From: Bacillota bacterium
Lineage (GTDB): Bacteria; Bacillota; Bacilli; Bacillales_A; Planococcaceae
Length of the DNA stretch: 37,348 nt
Direction: 5' to 3'
Assembly: GCA_018816185.1 (NCBI GenBank)
Contig: JAHIWI010000287.1
Coordinates: 1-37,348, forward strand
The notes under the pieces are model-generated. The model saw only the letters and a list, made by a program, of their open reading frames with translations. It made no database searches and was not told where the DNA came from. Position 1 is the first letter of the stretch, and each line of letters begins with the position of its first letter. Shown piece by piece: positions 6,287 through 14,900 of the stretch. A program made the position numbers and the translations under genes.

Positions 6287-7324
6287 ATGTATCACACGGT
6301 TGTAATTGGTGCAGGACAGGCTGGATTGGCAATGGGTTACTATTTACGTCAAAATAACAGTAATTTTATTTTGTTGGAAAAAGGTGTTCGAGCCGGTAAT
6401 GCATGGGAAAATAGATATGATTCTCTGAAGCTTTTCACACCAAGAATGTATAGTTCTTTACCTGGACTTCCCCTTATAGGGGATAAACATGGTTTTCCTT
6501 CAAAAGATGAAATGGCATCATATTTACATCGTTATGCTGCAAAATTCAGTCTGCCGATACAATTTGGAACGGAAATCATCGAAGTGACTTGCAGCAATGA
6601 CGTCTTTACCCTCATCACTAATAAAGAAAATATAACTACAAAAAATGTAGTGGTGGCTACAGGAGCATTTCATATTAAATACATCCCTCCATTTGCTGGT
6701 AAGATTAATGAACGGGTGTTACAGCTACACTCTTCTGATTACAAAAATCCCGCCCAGTTACGGGAGGGTTCGGTATTGGTTGTGGGGGGAGGAAACAGTG
6801 GAGCACAGATTGCTGTTGAATTATCTTCCGTTAAGAATACCTATCTATCAATTGGAAATAAACTATCATTTTTACCGTTAGTTGTGGCAAAAAAAAGCAT
6901 GTATTGGTGGTTTGATAAGTTAGGATTAACTAAAGCGACCAATACTTCCTTTTTAGGGAAAAAAATTCAGCAAAGAGGGGATCCAATCTTTGGGTTAGAA
7001 CTAAAGAAAGCCATTAAAGATTCGGAAGTCACATTGAAGGGAAGAGTAGTGGATGCAGATGAAAATCATCTAATATTTTTAGATCAAAGCAATCTTCAAG
7101 TCGATAATATCATTTGGTCAACTGGGTTTAAATCTGACTTTTCCTGGCTGCACATCCCGGGACTATTGAGTACAGAAGGAAAGGTCATACATAAAAGAGG
7201 AGTTACAAATGTAAATGGATTGTATTTCGTAGGACTGCCCTGGCAATATCGGAGGGGATCTTCACTCCTCCAAGGTGTTGGTGAAGACGCGAAGTTTATT
7301 AGGGATATAATTCACAACGAATAG
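6287..7324 (+). CDS. FAD/NAD(P)-dependent flavin monooxygenase-like oxidoreductase (CzcO/ArsO type)
   Basis: A 345-aa flavoprotein with two Rossmann sites: Gly-Ala-Gly-Gln-Ala-Gly at residues 8-13 (FAD) and Val-Val-Gly-Gly-Gly-Asn-Ser-Gly near 165 (NADPH). The class B monooxygenase look is supported by Trp-Ser-Thr-Gly-Phe near the C-terminus. Relatives are often annotated CzcO or ArsO because they sit beside metal genes; the substrate is unknown. Start ATG follows AGAGGGAG. It lies between bdbC and czcD and has its own terminator (7366-7406), so it is probably a single-gene unit. Confidence 0.8.
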   Translation: MYHTVVIGAGQAGLAMGYYLRQNNSNFILLEKGVRAGNAWENRYDSLKLFTPRMYSSLPGLPLIGDKHGFPSKDEMASYLHRYAAKFSLPIQFGTEIIEVTCSNDVFTLITNKENITTKNVVVATGAFHIKYIPPFAGKINERVLQLHSSDYKNPAQLREGSVLVVGGGNSGAQIAVELSSVKNTYLSIGNKLSFLPLVVAKKSMYWWFDKLGLTKATNTSFLGKKIQQRGDPIFGLELKKAIKDSEVTLKGRVVDADENHLIFLDQSNLQVDNIIWSTGFKSDFSWLHIPGLLSTEGKVIHKRGVTNVNGLYFVGLPWQYRRGSSLLQGVGEDAKFIRDIIHNE

Positions 7325-7365
7325 AATTATTTCTCCCTAAATTGGTGCGTGCTATATATGATAAG

Positions 7366-7406
7366 AAACCGAGAATTTTGCATAGTTCGTAATTCTCGGT
7401 TTTTTA
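7366..7406 (+). terminator. Terminator after the flavoprotein gene
   Basis: The stem AAACCGAGAATT / AATTCTCGGTTT (7366-7377 with 7391-7402) ends in a T run. Confidence 0.85.
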
Positions 7407-7502
7407 TATAGACCAATTTTATGTATTTTATACTTTTACCCATGTTTAGTTCCATACTGTTACGTAAATAAAGTAATTAAATAGAAGAAGAGGTGAATTA
7501 AA

Positions 7503-8405
7503 ATGCCCCATAACCATGATCAAGTACATGATCAACGAGAAGGAAATAAAAAAGGACTCATCATTGCCCTGGCTATTACTACGTGTATTATGATATTAGA
7601 ATTTTTTGGTGGGCTTTTTACCAATAGCCTAGCACTACTATCTGATAGTGGTCACATGCTTTCAGACGCAAGTTCTTTAGCGTTAAGTCTCATCGCCATT
7701 TGGTTTGCTAGTCGGCCGCCATCGCCAAATAAGACATATGGATATTATAGATTTGAAATCCTTGCTGCTTTGTTCAATGGAATCACATTATTTTTAATTT
7801 CAGGGTTCATTATTTATGAGGCAATTCAACGTTTCAATGAACCTCCATCGGTGTCGAGCGGTACCATGATTCTAATCGCGAGTATTGGACTTATTGCCAA
7901 CATACTTAGTGCAGTCTCGTTAATAAAAAAAGCTGATGTTAAAAGTAATATTAATATGAGAAGCGCTTATTTACATATAGTAGGAGACGCTCTAGGATCA
8001 ATTGGTGCAATCATTGCCGGTATCGTCATGTTGGTATTTGACTGGTATATTGCAGATCCCATCATTTCTGTTCTAGTAGCTCTCTTAATTCTCAAAAGTG
8101 CCTGGGGAGTGCTCACGCAAAGTATTCATATTCTGATGGAAGGAACTCCACCTTCACTTAATAAAAATGGGATTCTGGAGTTGTTAAAAGGGATTGATGA
8201 TGTTTTAGACGTTCATGATTTACACATTTGGACCATTACTTCCGGAATGGACTCTTTAAGTTGCCACATGACAATAAGTGATAGTGGAGATGAACAAATC
8301 ATTCTTCAGAAGGCTATTCATTTGATTCGAGAGAATTTTGCCATTGAACATACTACGATCCAAATTGAAAAGTCCAACATTCAACATGCCAAATTACAAT
8401 TTTAA
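7503..8405 (+). CDS. czcD: Cation diffusion facilitator CzcD (Zn/Co/Cd export)
   Basis: A 300-aa CDF transporter: His-rich N-terminus, six membrane helices, and the two metal-site motifs His-Met-Leu-Ser-Asp in helix II and His-Ile-Val-Gly-Asp-Ala in helix V. The cytoplasmic C-terminal domain contains Val-His-Asp-Leu-His-Ile-Trp, typical of CzcD. It exchanges divalent metal ions for protons or potassium at the cell membrane. Start ATG 7503 follows AGAGGTG. No operator for a metal repressor was recognised in the 100 nt upstream. A bidirectional terminator at 8509 separates it from the converging lipoprotein gene. Confidence 0.92.
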   Translation: MPHNHDQVHDQREGNKKGLIIALAITTCIMILEFFGGLFTNSLALLSDSGHMLSDASSLALSLIAIWFASRPPSPNKTYGYYRFEILAALFNGITLFLISGFIIYEAIQRFNEPPSVSSGTMILIASIGLIANILSAVSLIKKADVKSNINMRSAYLHIVGDALGSIGAIIAGIVMLVFDWYIADPIISVLVALLILKSAWGVLTQSIHILMEGTPPSLNKNGILELLKGIDDVLDVHDLHIWTITSGMDSLSCHMTISDSGDEQIILQKAIHLIRENFAIEHTTIQIEKSNIQHAKLQF

Positions 8406-8508
8406 CCTTAGTTATTGATCGTACGAATCGGATTTTTTAAAGAACACTACCTTGATGAAGGATGAGTTTGTGTAATTTCAGTGTTTTCAATAGTCTATAC
8501 CAAAATTA

Positions 8509-8560
8509 AAAACCGTTACCATTCTCTGCACTCAGAAAAATGGTGACGGTTTGTTTTATT
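8509..8560. terminator. Bidirectional terminator between czcD and the YtkA-like gene
   Basis: AAACCGTTACCATT pairs with AATGGTGACGGTTT with one mismatch. T-rich tails are present on the plus strand and A-rich sequence precedes it, serving both converging genes. Confidence 0.75.
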
Positions 8561-8954
8561 GTTTAATTAGTATTTGTTTCATCGGCATTACGTGCATGTC
8601 TCGTGCAGTCACGTGAGACGTGACATCGTAAGTGCCCTTTGTAGTGAATGTATATTGACCTTCATATTGTTTTGCTTTATTCAAATGTGCCTCTAACATT
8701 TCTTTTTCTCCAGTGTCTATGTTCTTCACTTCAAACTTCACTTCGTCAGCATCTTCAACAATTCCCCCACCTTGTGTAACAGCTGTAGTAAAGACTACTT
8801 CTTCGCCAATTTTTGCTGTTTCAGGAACGGATAAATCAACTTCCACTATTTCAGGCACTTCATCTACCATTTTCGATTGTGGTTCTTCTTTCGTCGCACA
8901 TGCACTAAGCGTTAGTGCCGCAAGAACTGATCCAATTGCCAAAAATCGTTTCAA
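8556..8954 (-). CDS. YtkA/FixH-like lipoprotein
   Basis: A 132-aa exported protein: hydrophobic signal ending in a lipobox (Leu-Ser-Ala-Cys, Cys19), then a YtkA-like beta-sandwich. Segments such as Ala-Lys-Ile-Gly-Glu-Glu-Val and a His-Val-x-x-Arg-Asp-Met-His-Val-Met-Pro-Met tail are typical of this group; the His/Met tail could bind copper (inference). The start is TTG 8954 with AATGAGG upstream. Transcribed alone, converging with czcD. It would be a substrate for the nearby accessory Lgt. Confidence 0.75.
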   Translation of the reverse strand: MKRFLAIGSVLAALTLSACATKEEPQSKMVDEVPEIVEVDLSVPETAKIGEEVVFTTAVTQGGGIVEDADEVKFEVKNIDTGEKEMLEAHLNKAKQYEGQYTFTTKGTYDVTSHVTARDMHVMPMKQILIKQ

Positions 8955-9218
8955 TTATCATTCGCCTCATTTCCATAGTTTGTTGCCATTGTAGCAATAA
9001 ATCATCAGTATAACTGTGACAGAACCCGTAATTTTCTTGTAATCACGGTAACCCAAATCAATATTAAGATGTGGTCAGACTAACGTAATTTTTATTCTTT
9101 CATCTAATAATGCAGTTTCTGCATTGTTTTGTTTAAATATCTACATAATTTAGACATTATATAACCACTCTGCTTTGTTAGAATGAATTAAGTCTTTAAA
9201 AAGGATAGGTGAAGTTAT

Positions 9219-9929
9219 TTGTTCGAACAATTAAGTTTATTCTTGGCATTTGGGGCGGGTTTGTTGTCTTTTATTTCCCCGTGTTCCCTTCCTTTATATC
9301 CAGCTTTTCTCTCGTATATAACAGGCGTCTCTTTAGATGAATTAAAAGAAGAAAAAGGCATTTTAAATAAGAAGGCAATAGTTCATACCATTCTATTCCT
9401 GACAGGCTTCTCGATTATCTTTTTGGCGATGGGATTCTCTACTTCGTTTATTGGAACCATCTTCATCCAATATCAAGACCTACTCAGACAAATCGGCGCA
9501 ATTATTATGGTGTTTTTCGGGTTAGTCATCATGGGAGTTCTGAGTTTCGATTTTTTACTTTCAGAAAAGAGGATTCAATTTAAGAAAAGACCTAAGGGGT
9601 ATACTGGATCCGTGTTAATTGGGATGGGATTTGCTGCAGGGTGGACACCCTGTACAGGACCTATTCTTGCAGGAGTCATTGCTTTAGGAGTATCAGATCC
9701 AGGGAGAGGCATGTTGTATATGCTCTTTTATGTACTTGGATTTTCTATACCATTTTTAATCATGTCCCTATTCATAGGGAAAATGAAATTTCTCCAAACA
9801 AGAAGTGGGTTATTTATGAAAATAGGCGGTATGTTCATGATTTTAATGGGTGTCTTATTGTATTTTGATATGATGACTAAAATCATTGCTTTTTTAACTC
9901 CTTTTTTTGGCGGTTTCACTGGTTTCTAA
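9219..9929 (+). CDS. ccdA: Cytochrome c biogenesis protein CcdA
   Basis: A 236-aa CcdA/DsbD-type thiol transporter with six membrane helices. The two redox cysteines are in place: Ser-Pro-Cys-Ser (Cys22) in helix 1 and Trp-Thr-Pro-Cys-Thr-Gly (Cys145) in helix 4. It carries electrons from cytoplasmic thioredoxin to extracytoplasmic thioredoxin-like proteins. The start is TTG 9219. The next gene, 37 nt downstream, is a ResA-like partner, which makes a CcdA-ResA pair. The 264-nt gap upstream holds no gene; a weak match to the direct-repeat promoter motif starts at 9120 but lacks a good -10 box. Confidence 0.92.
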   Translation: MFEQLSLFLAFGAGLLSFISPCSLPLYPAFLSYITGVSLDELKEEKGILNKKAIVHTILFLTGFSIIFLAMGFSTSFIGTIFIQYQDLLRQIGAIIMVFFGLVIMGVLSFDFLLSEKRIQFKKRPKGYTGSVLIGMGFAAGWTPCTGPILAGVIALGVSDPGRGMLYMLFYVLGFSIPFLIMSLFIGKMKFLQTRSGLFMKIGGMFMILMGVLLYFDMMTKIIAFLTPFFGGFTGF

Positions 9930-9966
9930 ATTAAAACATTTGCATTATGAAAGGACTGATACAACC

Positions 9967-10503
9967 ATGAATAATCGAAAAAATAAACGTTTCATTATAC
10001 GTATTTCAATTCTTGTACTTCTCGTAGTCATAATCATCTTCACGATATACAACAATTTAACGAAGGAGACAACAGGCGTATTAAAAGTAGGGGATATGGC
10101 TCCTAACTTTGAGCTTGTTGATATGAATGGAAAGACACATCAATTATCGGACTATAAAGGGCAAGGTGTGTTTTTAAACTTTTGGGGCACTTGGTGTAAA
10201 CCTTGTGAGAGAGAATTTCCTCTAATGGACAATCAGTACCAAGTGTATAAGGATAAGGGAGTTCAAATACTAGCAGTGAACATTGCAGAATCTGATTTTG
10301 TCGTTCAACAATATATCGACCAAAGAGACTTAACTTTTCCAGTTTTAATCGATAAGACGAAAAGTGTGATGCATTCTTATAATATTAATCCTTTACCTAC
10401 AACATTTCTTATCAATTCAGAGGGTCAGATAGAAAAAATCATAACCGGGGAAATGACAGAAGAAGATATTAAGAAGTATATGGAGCAAATACGACCAAAA
10501 TAA
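9967..10503 (+). CDS. ResA-like membrane-anchored thioredoxin
   Basis: A 178-aa TlpA/ResA-family protein: basic N-terminus, single membrane anchor (about residues 9-28), then a thioredoxin fold with Phe-Trp-Gly-Thr-Trp and the active site Cys77-Lys-Pro-Cys80, and the cis-proline region Leu-Pro-Thr-Thr-Phe. It should reduce disulfides on the outer face using electrons from the CcdA encoded just upstream. ATG 9967 is preferred to the longer frame at 9907 because AAAGGA lies 10 nt before it and the longer form overlaps ccdA. ResA proper serves cytochrome c; the target here could instead be a copper-site protein. Confidence 0.85.
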   Translation: MNNRKNKRFIIRISILVLLVVIIIFTIYNNLTKETTGVLKVGDMAPNFELVDMNGKTHQLSDYKGQGVFLNFWGTWCKPCEREFPLMDNQYQVYKDKGVQILAVNIAESDFVVQQYIDQRDLTFPVLIDKTKSVMHSYNINPLPTTFLINSEGQIEKIITGEMTEEDIKKYMEQIRPK

Positions 10504-10599
10504 AACTACTCTCTGTAATAGAGAAAATTGGACCAAAGCGAATCACGTACTTCATCTGAGTTTAGTGGCAGTTGCAAATGAAAACTGATATTTGACTGG

Positions 10600-11113
10600 G
10601 GGCAGAACGATAGCTCCTAACAGCAAACGCTTTGAAAGAAACTCTAACGTGTCTCTTTCCTCTAAAAAGCCCGATAACCACGATCTGTACGGCTTCGCCT
10701 ACATTTCGTAGGTTCCTGTTCTTTTCATTACGAGGAAACGAGCCAAAGAGAGTAATTTCAAAAAGAAATGAAGAAATGGAGGGCAGCCAAATGGCTGCCT
10801 TTTGTTGTTGTATTTTTTGCTTTTGTCCTCCGGATCGTACAGATTCCCAACCTGTCTAAATCTGAAATAGTGGCAGATCCCTTGGCTTCGCCCTACCACT
10901 TTTTCCAATTAAGACAGGAGCCGACTAGAAAAGAAAGAAAACAGTCAAGGGGCGAAAAACTTTTTCGAATTATGCTCCGCTGAAAAACTTGTTGCGCTGA
11001 AACCCTTGACTGGTCGACTAAGGGTTGGGTTCGTTCCACGTGTCAAAAGGCAAAAAATTATCCCTTTTGGGACATTTATCGCCCGGCGAACAACACAAAA
11101 GGAGGAACACAAG
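10600..11113 (+). ncRNA. Conserved structured leader of radC, copy 2 (candidate large RNA element)
   Basis: Second copy of the element at 1859-2386, collinear along its whole length. Hairpins: TGTA..TACA with GGC-TTC-GCC inside (10686-10703); GGCAGCC/GGCTGCC with T-rich tail (10782-10799); CCTGTCT/AGACAGG (10851-10857 with 10912-10918); CAGTCAAGGG/CCCTTGACTG (10942-10951 with 11003-11012). Within the third stem this copy has AATAGTGG facing CCACTTTTT where copy 1 has CCGAAACA facing TGTTTCGG, so pairing is kept while sequence changes. The loop GCAGAT-CCC..GGC-TTC-GCCC stays conserved. The region between the resA-like stop and the element (10504-10599) shows no gene. Confidence 0.6.
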
Positions 11114-11572
11114 ATGAAATTAGAAAAATTGATTGAAATCGTACGAATTAAACAAGAAATCCGAGAGGTTGAAGAAGCGTATACCAGTTTACTTCCCAAA
11201 CAAATACGTTCATCAAAAGATACTATTTCTTTCATTAAAGCCTTAATAGCGGATGAAGATAGAGAAGTGTTTTTGGTACTTTGCTTAAACGTTAAAAACG
11301 AGGTAATAGCCATTCATAGAAGCCATGTTGGTAGCTTAAATGCTAGTATTGTTCATCCAAGAGAAGTCTTTAAATCAGCCATTCTAAATAATGCAGGGAG
11401 CATCATGGTAGCCCATAACCACCCAAGTGGTAACTGTCAGTACTCACCGGAAGACATTGAAGTAAGTAAACGTCTAAAAGAAGCAGGAGAGATAATAGGT
11501 ATAGAGGTATTAGATTCTATTATCGTAAGTCACTTAGATGGCATTTCCTTAAGAGAAAAAGGGTTGATATAA
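11114..11572 (+). CDS. radC: RadC family JAB/MPN-domain protein, copy 2
   Basis: A 152-aa paralogue of the protein at 2387-2845, about 88 percent identical by eye. The JAMM residues are all kept (His-Pro-Arg-Glu, His-Asn-His-Pro-Ser-Gly, Ser-Pro-Glu-Asp). ATG 11114 lies 8 nt after GGAGG, so the leader frame from 11006 is not part of the protein. Nucleotide divergence is spread over many third positions, so the two copies are old paralogues or came from related elements rather than a fresh duplication. It is followed by a long perfect palindrome and an intact 79-aa gene. Confidence 0.88.
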   Translation: MKLEKLIEIVRIKQEIREVEEAYTSLLPKQIRSSKDTISFIKALIADEDREVFLVLCLNVKNEVIAIHRSHVGSLNASIVHPREVFKSAILNNAGSIMVAHNHPSGNCQYSPEDIEVSKRLKEAGEIIGIEVLDSIIVSHLDGISLREKGLI

Positions 11573-11608
11573 AATGCAAAAGGGGATTTTCCCCTTTTGC
11601 ATTTTATA
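11568..11608. terminator. 19-bp perfect palindrome terminator after radC copy 2
   Basis: Both arms (11568-11586 and 11590-11608) match perfectly around a 3-nt loop; the left arm already starts at the radC stop codon. Core: GCAAAAGGGGA / TCCCCTTTTGC. It is longer than the equivalent in copy 1. Confidence 0.75.
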
Positions 11609-11631
11609 ACGATGAGGAGTGAATAATAACC

Positions 11632-11871
11632 ATGACCAGCCGACTGGACGAAAAACAAGTAAGTGCTCTTCGTGCTCTCCATTTTTGGAGAAGGAATCTG
11701 ATGATTGCATCCAGACTTCAAGATTTAATCGAAAGCCATAACAGTAGAATCGCTATAGTTCAGCTTTTCAACTATTGCGATTATCTAGAAATTTCGTGCA
11801 AGCTACAAAATAAAGTGGTATATGCAGCCATGCAGGATGTTACTTTTTATGAACTAACCATAAAGAATTAA
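11632..11871 (+). CDS. Small conserved radC-module protein, 79 aa
   Basis: Family not recognised. Intact counterpart of the interrupted frame at 2900-3145. Conserved features are Leu-His-Phe-x-Arg-Arg-Asn-Leu (about residues 22-29), a Cys-Asp pair near residue 46, and Gln-Asn-x-Val-x-Tyr-Ala-Ala near 60. No membrane segment or signal. ATG 11632 follows GATGAGGAG. It is always downstream of radC in this window and separated from the next gene by its own terminator, so it belongs to the radC transcription unit by read-through or uses an unseen promoter. Confidence 0.65.
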   Translation: MTSRLDEKQVSALRALHFWRRNLMIASRLQDLIESHNSRIAIVQLFNYCDYLEISCKLQNKVVYAAMQDVTFYELTIKN

Positions 11872-11878
11872 CCATGTT

Positions 11879-11911
11879 AAACCTCAGAGAAAATGTTTTT
11901 CTCTGAGGTTT
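11879..11911 (+). terminator. Terminator after the 79-aa gene
   Basis: The perfect 14-bp stem AAACCTCAGAGAAA / TTTCTCTGAGGTTT (11879-11892 with 11898-11911) has a short loop. Confidence 0.75.
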
Positions 11912-11930
11912 CAGGTTAGTTACAAGTGGA

Positions 11931-11971
11931 TATCAAAGTTCGTTGAGTCACTCAACAAACTTTGATATACT
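11931..11971 (+). promoter_or_regulatory. Palindrome-covered promoter of the 155-aa gene, copy 2
   Basis: TTGAGT (11943-11948), a 17-nt spacer and TATACT (11966-11971) form a promoter. A 17-bp inverted repeat with one mismatch and centre TCA (11931-11967; core GTTGAG-TCA-CTCAAC) covers the -35 and spacer. Copy 1 has the same layout with a related palindrome, which argues for a conserved operator. Confidence 0.65.
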
Positions 11972-12015
11972 AATTATAATAAAAATTTATAAATCAACAA
12001 GAGTGGAGGAATGAC

Positions 12016-12483
12016 ATGAAAAGTGCAACCCAGGAAATTCTGGTGAAATACCCGAATTTAGCACCTTATTTGAATGAAAAGGACCTGCCAAGTGACTGGA
12101 CATCACTGAATAAACACGAACAAGCACTTGCAGCCCTTGCTCGATTCTTTGAATACGAAGAGTTATTTGATTTGAATCGAATCTTCAAGGAAGTAGATCC
12201 GGACTGGATTCCATTTGTGCTAGAAAGACTATGGACGTACCTGTATGAGGACACCTATCTTGCCAAAGCACAAAAACCCTTGATTATTAAAGATTCGAGC
12301 GACTTATTAAGTCAACAGAATTTTGCTGAACTAATGAATGAACATGGTTACAACATGGATGTGAAAAAGATTCATATGTATCGCAAGAGAGGGAAGCTGC
12401 CAAAAGAGACAATTATAATCGCTGGCAAACCTTATTGGATAAAAGAAGACGTCCTGTACTATATACAAAAGAAGCGAACATAA
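12016..12483 (+). CDS. Conserved radC-module protein with C-terminal winged-helix-like region, 155 aa
   Basis: Paralogue of the protein at 3286-3771. Same two-part build: a helical N-terminal part with Leu-Ala-Arg-Phe-Phe-Glu-Tyr-Glu-Glu, and a C-terminal region with Asp-Leu-Leu-Ser-Gln-Gln, His-Met-Tyr-Arg-Lys-Arg-Gly-Lys-Leu-Pro and Gly-Lys-Pro-Tyr-Trp-Ile-Lys-Glu, resembling an excisionase/MerR-type DNA-binding fold. ATG 12016 follows GTGGAGGAA. The palindromic promoter suggests autoregulation. It could control the whole radC module; this is inference. A terminator follows at 12497. Confidence 0.7.
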   Translation: MKSATQEILVKYPNLAPYLNEKDLPSDWTSLNKHEQALAALARFFEYEELFDLNRIFKEVDPDWIPFVLERLWTYLYEDTYLAKAQKPLIIKDSSDLLSQQNFAELMNEHGYNMDVKKIHMYRKRGKLPKETIIIAGKPYWIKEDVLYYIQKKRT

Positions 12484-12496
12484 AATCAGTCAAAAA

Positions 12497-12534
12497 AACA
12501 GAGTATTTTCGTGGCCGAAGATACTCTGTTTTTA
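12497..12534 (+). terminator. Terminator closing radC module copy 2
   Basis: The stem AAACAGAGTAT / ATACTCTGTTT (12497-12507 with 12521-12531) is followed by TTAT. The gap up to 12709 shows no further gene. Confidence 0.75.
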
Positions 12535-12708
12535 TGGACTTTACATGAATTTTCTCCGTGATGATAAGTCATAAAAAACCAGAAAGTAGCAGAGTCCCAA
12601 TCACTACCCAATCATTTGTCAGAAAGATTGCAGGCTTTGTTTCAATATCAAATATAACAAGTTGAGCTCAGTTCCAGGTAGTATTTCTGCTATCTGTCTT
12701 TTTAATTG

Positions 12709-14193
12709 CTAGTACACTTCAACTTGTCCCATCATACCATTATCTTCATGTTCCAAAATATGACAATGGTAAACGAAAACCCCTTCTTCAGGGAACGTGA
12801 CAAGTAATTTCACTTTTTCGCCAGGTTCGACCATTACGCTATCTTTCAACCCTTGTTCGTTCGGTTCCGGATCCCTGCCATCTCGTGAAATAATCTTGAA
12901 TTGAGTTCCATGAATATGGAAGGGATGGATCATTCCACCCATCATATCAGGTTTATTATACACTTCCCATACTTCCGTAACGCCTTGTTCCTGACGCAAA
13001 TCGATGCGGTTCGGATCAAATTTCTTGCCGTTGATTGTCACCATCTTCATCATTCCGAACAACTCGATTTCCTTCGTGACAGGCATTGCTTTTTCCTGTT
13101 CCGACAAGAATGGCTTATCAGCTGTCCACATCTCAGTCGAACCAGCCGAAGAATCATCTAGAGCTACATCAAACGGCAGTAATTCCACGCCATCATCATT
13201 GATGATGGCGAGGGACTCCTCATTAGTCAGCCTTGAAAAATCGATAAGAATTTCAGCGCGCTCCGAAGCAGCTAGTGTCAGCTTGTCGGTTTCAACAGGT
13301 TCATCCAACAAGCTGCCATCTGTAGCGATTTGCGTGAAGCTGGCGCCATTGCTCAAGCGGAATGTGTAATTTCGCGCATTAGCTCCGTTCAATATCCGAA
13401 AGCGCATAACGGGTTTGGTGACGGTCAGTTTTGGGTTGATGGTTCCGTTTACGATGGAAATATCGCCTAAGGTTCCGTCAGGGTTCATGAGCCTGTTATA
13501 GTTCAGTTGCTTGTCTTCATCAAACAGGCGGTCCTGGAAAATGAGTGGGATATCATCAACTCCGTACTCATTAGGAAGTTCCGAAGCAGAGCCAGATCCC
13601 TCATCAATGAGCAACATCCCGGAAAGGCCTTTGAATACTTGTTCAGCTGTTGAGCCATGAACATGGGGATGATACCAAAGGGTGGCGGCCGGCTGATCAG
13701 CTTTTAAAGTGATGATTTGGCTGTCGCCGGGCTGGATTTCACCGTGTGGACCGCCATCTTTTTCACCGGGAACTTCAAGGCCGTGCCAATGGAATGTTGT
13801 CGGCTCATCCAAGTCATTTGTGATTTTGACATCGACACTTTCGCCTTCTTCCAACTTAAGCGTGGGACCAAGTAAATCGCCGTTATACCCGTAGGTGTCA
13901 GTAGAGATGCCCTCGAAAAACTCAGTGGTCCCCTCCTGGGCGACGACTTCATAATCAAAGTCTTGACCTTGCTGTTTTTCCATGAGAGGGGGAATCGACA
14001 GTTCATTGATTCCTTCAGAGGATTCTAAGGAAGAAACATTGCCATGGTTCATCATGCCTTGCACCTCGTCCTCTTCGCCTCCCATAGGTCCATTATTCAT
14101 TGGTGACTCCTGTGATTGCATGTTGTTTTTATTGTCGCTACAGCCGACTAATATTATACTTAGCACAAATGAGCTTAACATCACCTTTTTCAT
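12709..14193 (-). CDS. mco: Lipoprotein multicopper oxidase
   Basis: A 494-aa multicopper oxidase anchored as a lipoprotein (lipobox Leu-Val-Gly-Cys, Cys18), followed by a Met- and His-rich spacer (about residues 25-50). All four copper-ligand motifs are present: His-Trp-His-Gly (135-138), His-Pro-His-Val-His-Gly (175-180), His-Pro-Phe-His-Ile-His-Gly (423-429) and His-Cys-His-Ile-Leu-Glu-His (476-482) with the axial Met soon after. It should oxidise Cu(I) or organic substrates outside the membrane and so lower copper toxicity. The start follows AAAGGAAG. Base composition is visibly more GC-rich than the flanking genes, suggesting a separate origin. It is 700 nt away from the lgt operon. Confidence 0.92.
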   Translation of the reverse strand: MKKVMLSSFVLSIILVGCSDNKNNMQSQESPMNNGPMGGEEDEVQGMMNHGNVSSLESSEGINELSIPPLMEKQQGQDFDYEVVAQEGTTEFFEGISTDTYGYNGDLLGPTLKLEEGESVDVKITNDLDEPTTFHWHGLEVPGEKDGGPHGEIQPGDSQIITLKADQPAATLWYHPHVHGSTAEQVFKGLSGMLLIDEGSGSASELPNEYGVDDIPLIFQDRLFDEDKQLNYNRLMNPDGTLGDISIVNGTINPKLTVTKPVMRFRILNGANARNYTFRLSNGASFTQIATDGSLLDEPVETDKLTLAASERAEILIDFSRLTNEESLAIINDDGVELLPFDVALDDSSAGSTEMWTADKPFLSEQEKAMPVTKEIELFGMMKMVTINGKKFDPNRIDLRQEQGVTEVWEVYNKPDMMGGMIHPFHIHGTQFKIISRDGRDPEPNEQGLKDSVMVEPGEKVKLLVTFPEEGVFVYHCHILEHEDNGMMGQVEVY

Positions 14194-14289
14194 TGTCTGT
14201 CGCTTCCTTTCATTACAATTATTTTTAGTGGAGTCCTATTCTCCATTAACAAAGTCTTCAATCAGCTCTTCATTACAACACTTTCTTTC

Positions 14290-14720
14290 TGCAGTGCTTA
14301 AATGATTTCATCGACAAGTTGTCTCACGAGTCGATCTGAAATTTTCATGCGTCCACTTGTCAGGATGGTCTTCTTCAAACTAACTCGATTACCAGTGAGG
14401 TGAGCCAGCGGTAAGATGGCGAACCATCCTCTCAACTCCATCGCAATCCATGCGGCTCGCACAGTCTAGCATACCGGCTGTTCAAATCAGCTGACGACAA
14501 GTGTTAGAAAACCAAACCGACCGAGAAAGTGACATGCGCCGCTAAAGAAAATTTGCGTTGTTTAGCTGTCACAATCATAGTTTTTGTATCCCGAGTTCTA
14601 TGGACGGTGTAGGAACTTAGAGTCCTCGGACTGAGTAAGGCGAACTTGGTCCATAGCCACCCATTCAGTTGCAGGATGCCTAAGAGCAGGACCAGGACGA
14701 AGGACGAACTTCATAATCTC
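14290..14720. other. Non-coding stretch richer in GC, with local inverted repeats; nature unknown
   Basis: Between mco and lgt (14194-14900) no frame is coding on either strand. The part 14390-14700 is more GC-rich than most of the window and contains pairs such as GTGAGCC (14400-14406) with GGCTCGCAC (14453-14461), GATGG/CCATC inside it, and TCTATGGAC (14598-14606) with GTCCATAG (14660-14667). A decayed group II intron or other structured RNA is possible, but no GTGCG-type 5' end with a convincing domain V was found. 14720-14900 shows nothing recognisable. Confidence 0.25.
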
Positions 14721-14900
14721 TTAGTGCCGAATTTATATAGACATCATTTATCAGAAGATGAACATTTGTTTTGAGCTATAGAAAATAAAACACAAAGCTT
14801 GTTTATCACTATGAACTAGTCCCCTTGCTGTCCATACATTCGCATATAAGGAGTGATAACAGGTTTAATTTATCGTAATATTTGTTCAACATCCTTACTG

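Noticed and set aside
9120..9150. Sixth direct-repeat promoter before ccdA (TGCATTGTTTT)
   Set aside because: The second repeat does not match and no proper -10 follows after 4 nt; kept only as a weak candidate in the ccdA entry.
13704..14006. Minus-strand frame within the multicopper oxidase gene in another phase
   Set aside because: It is fully inside the oxidase gene, whose four copper motifs are in the accepted frame.
14390..14720. Group II intron
   Set aside because: No reverse-transcriptase frame, no GTGCG-type boundary with a matching domain V hairpin could be pointed out.
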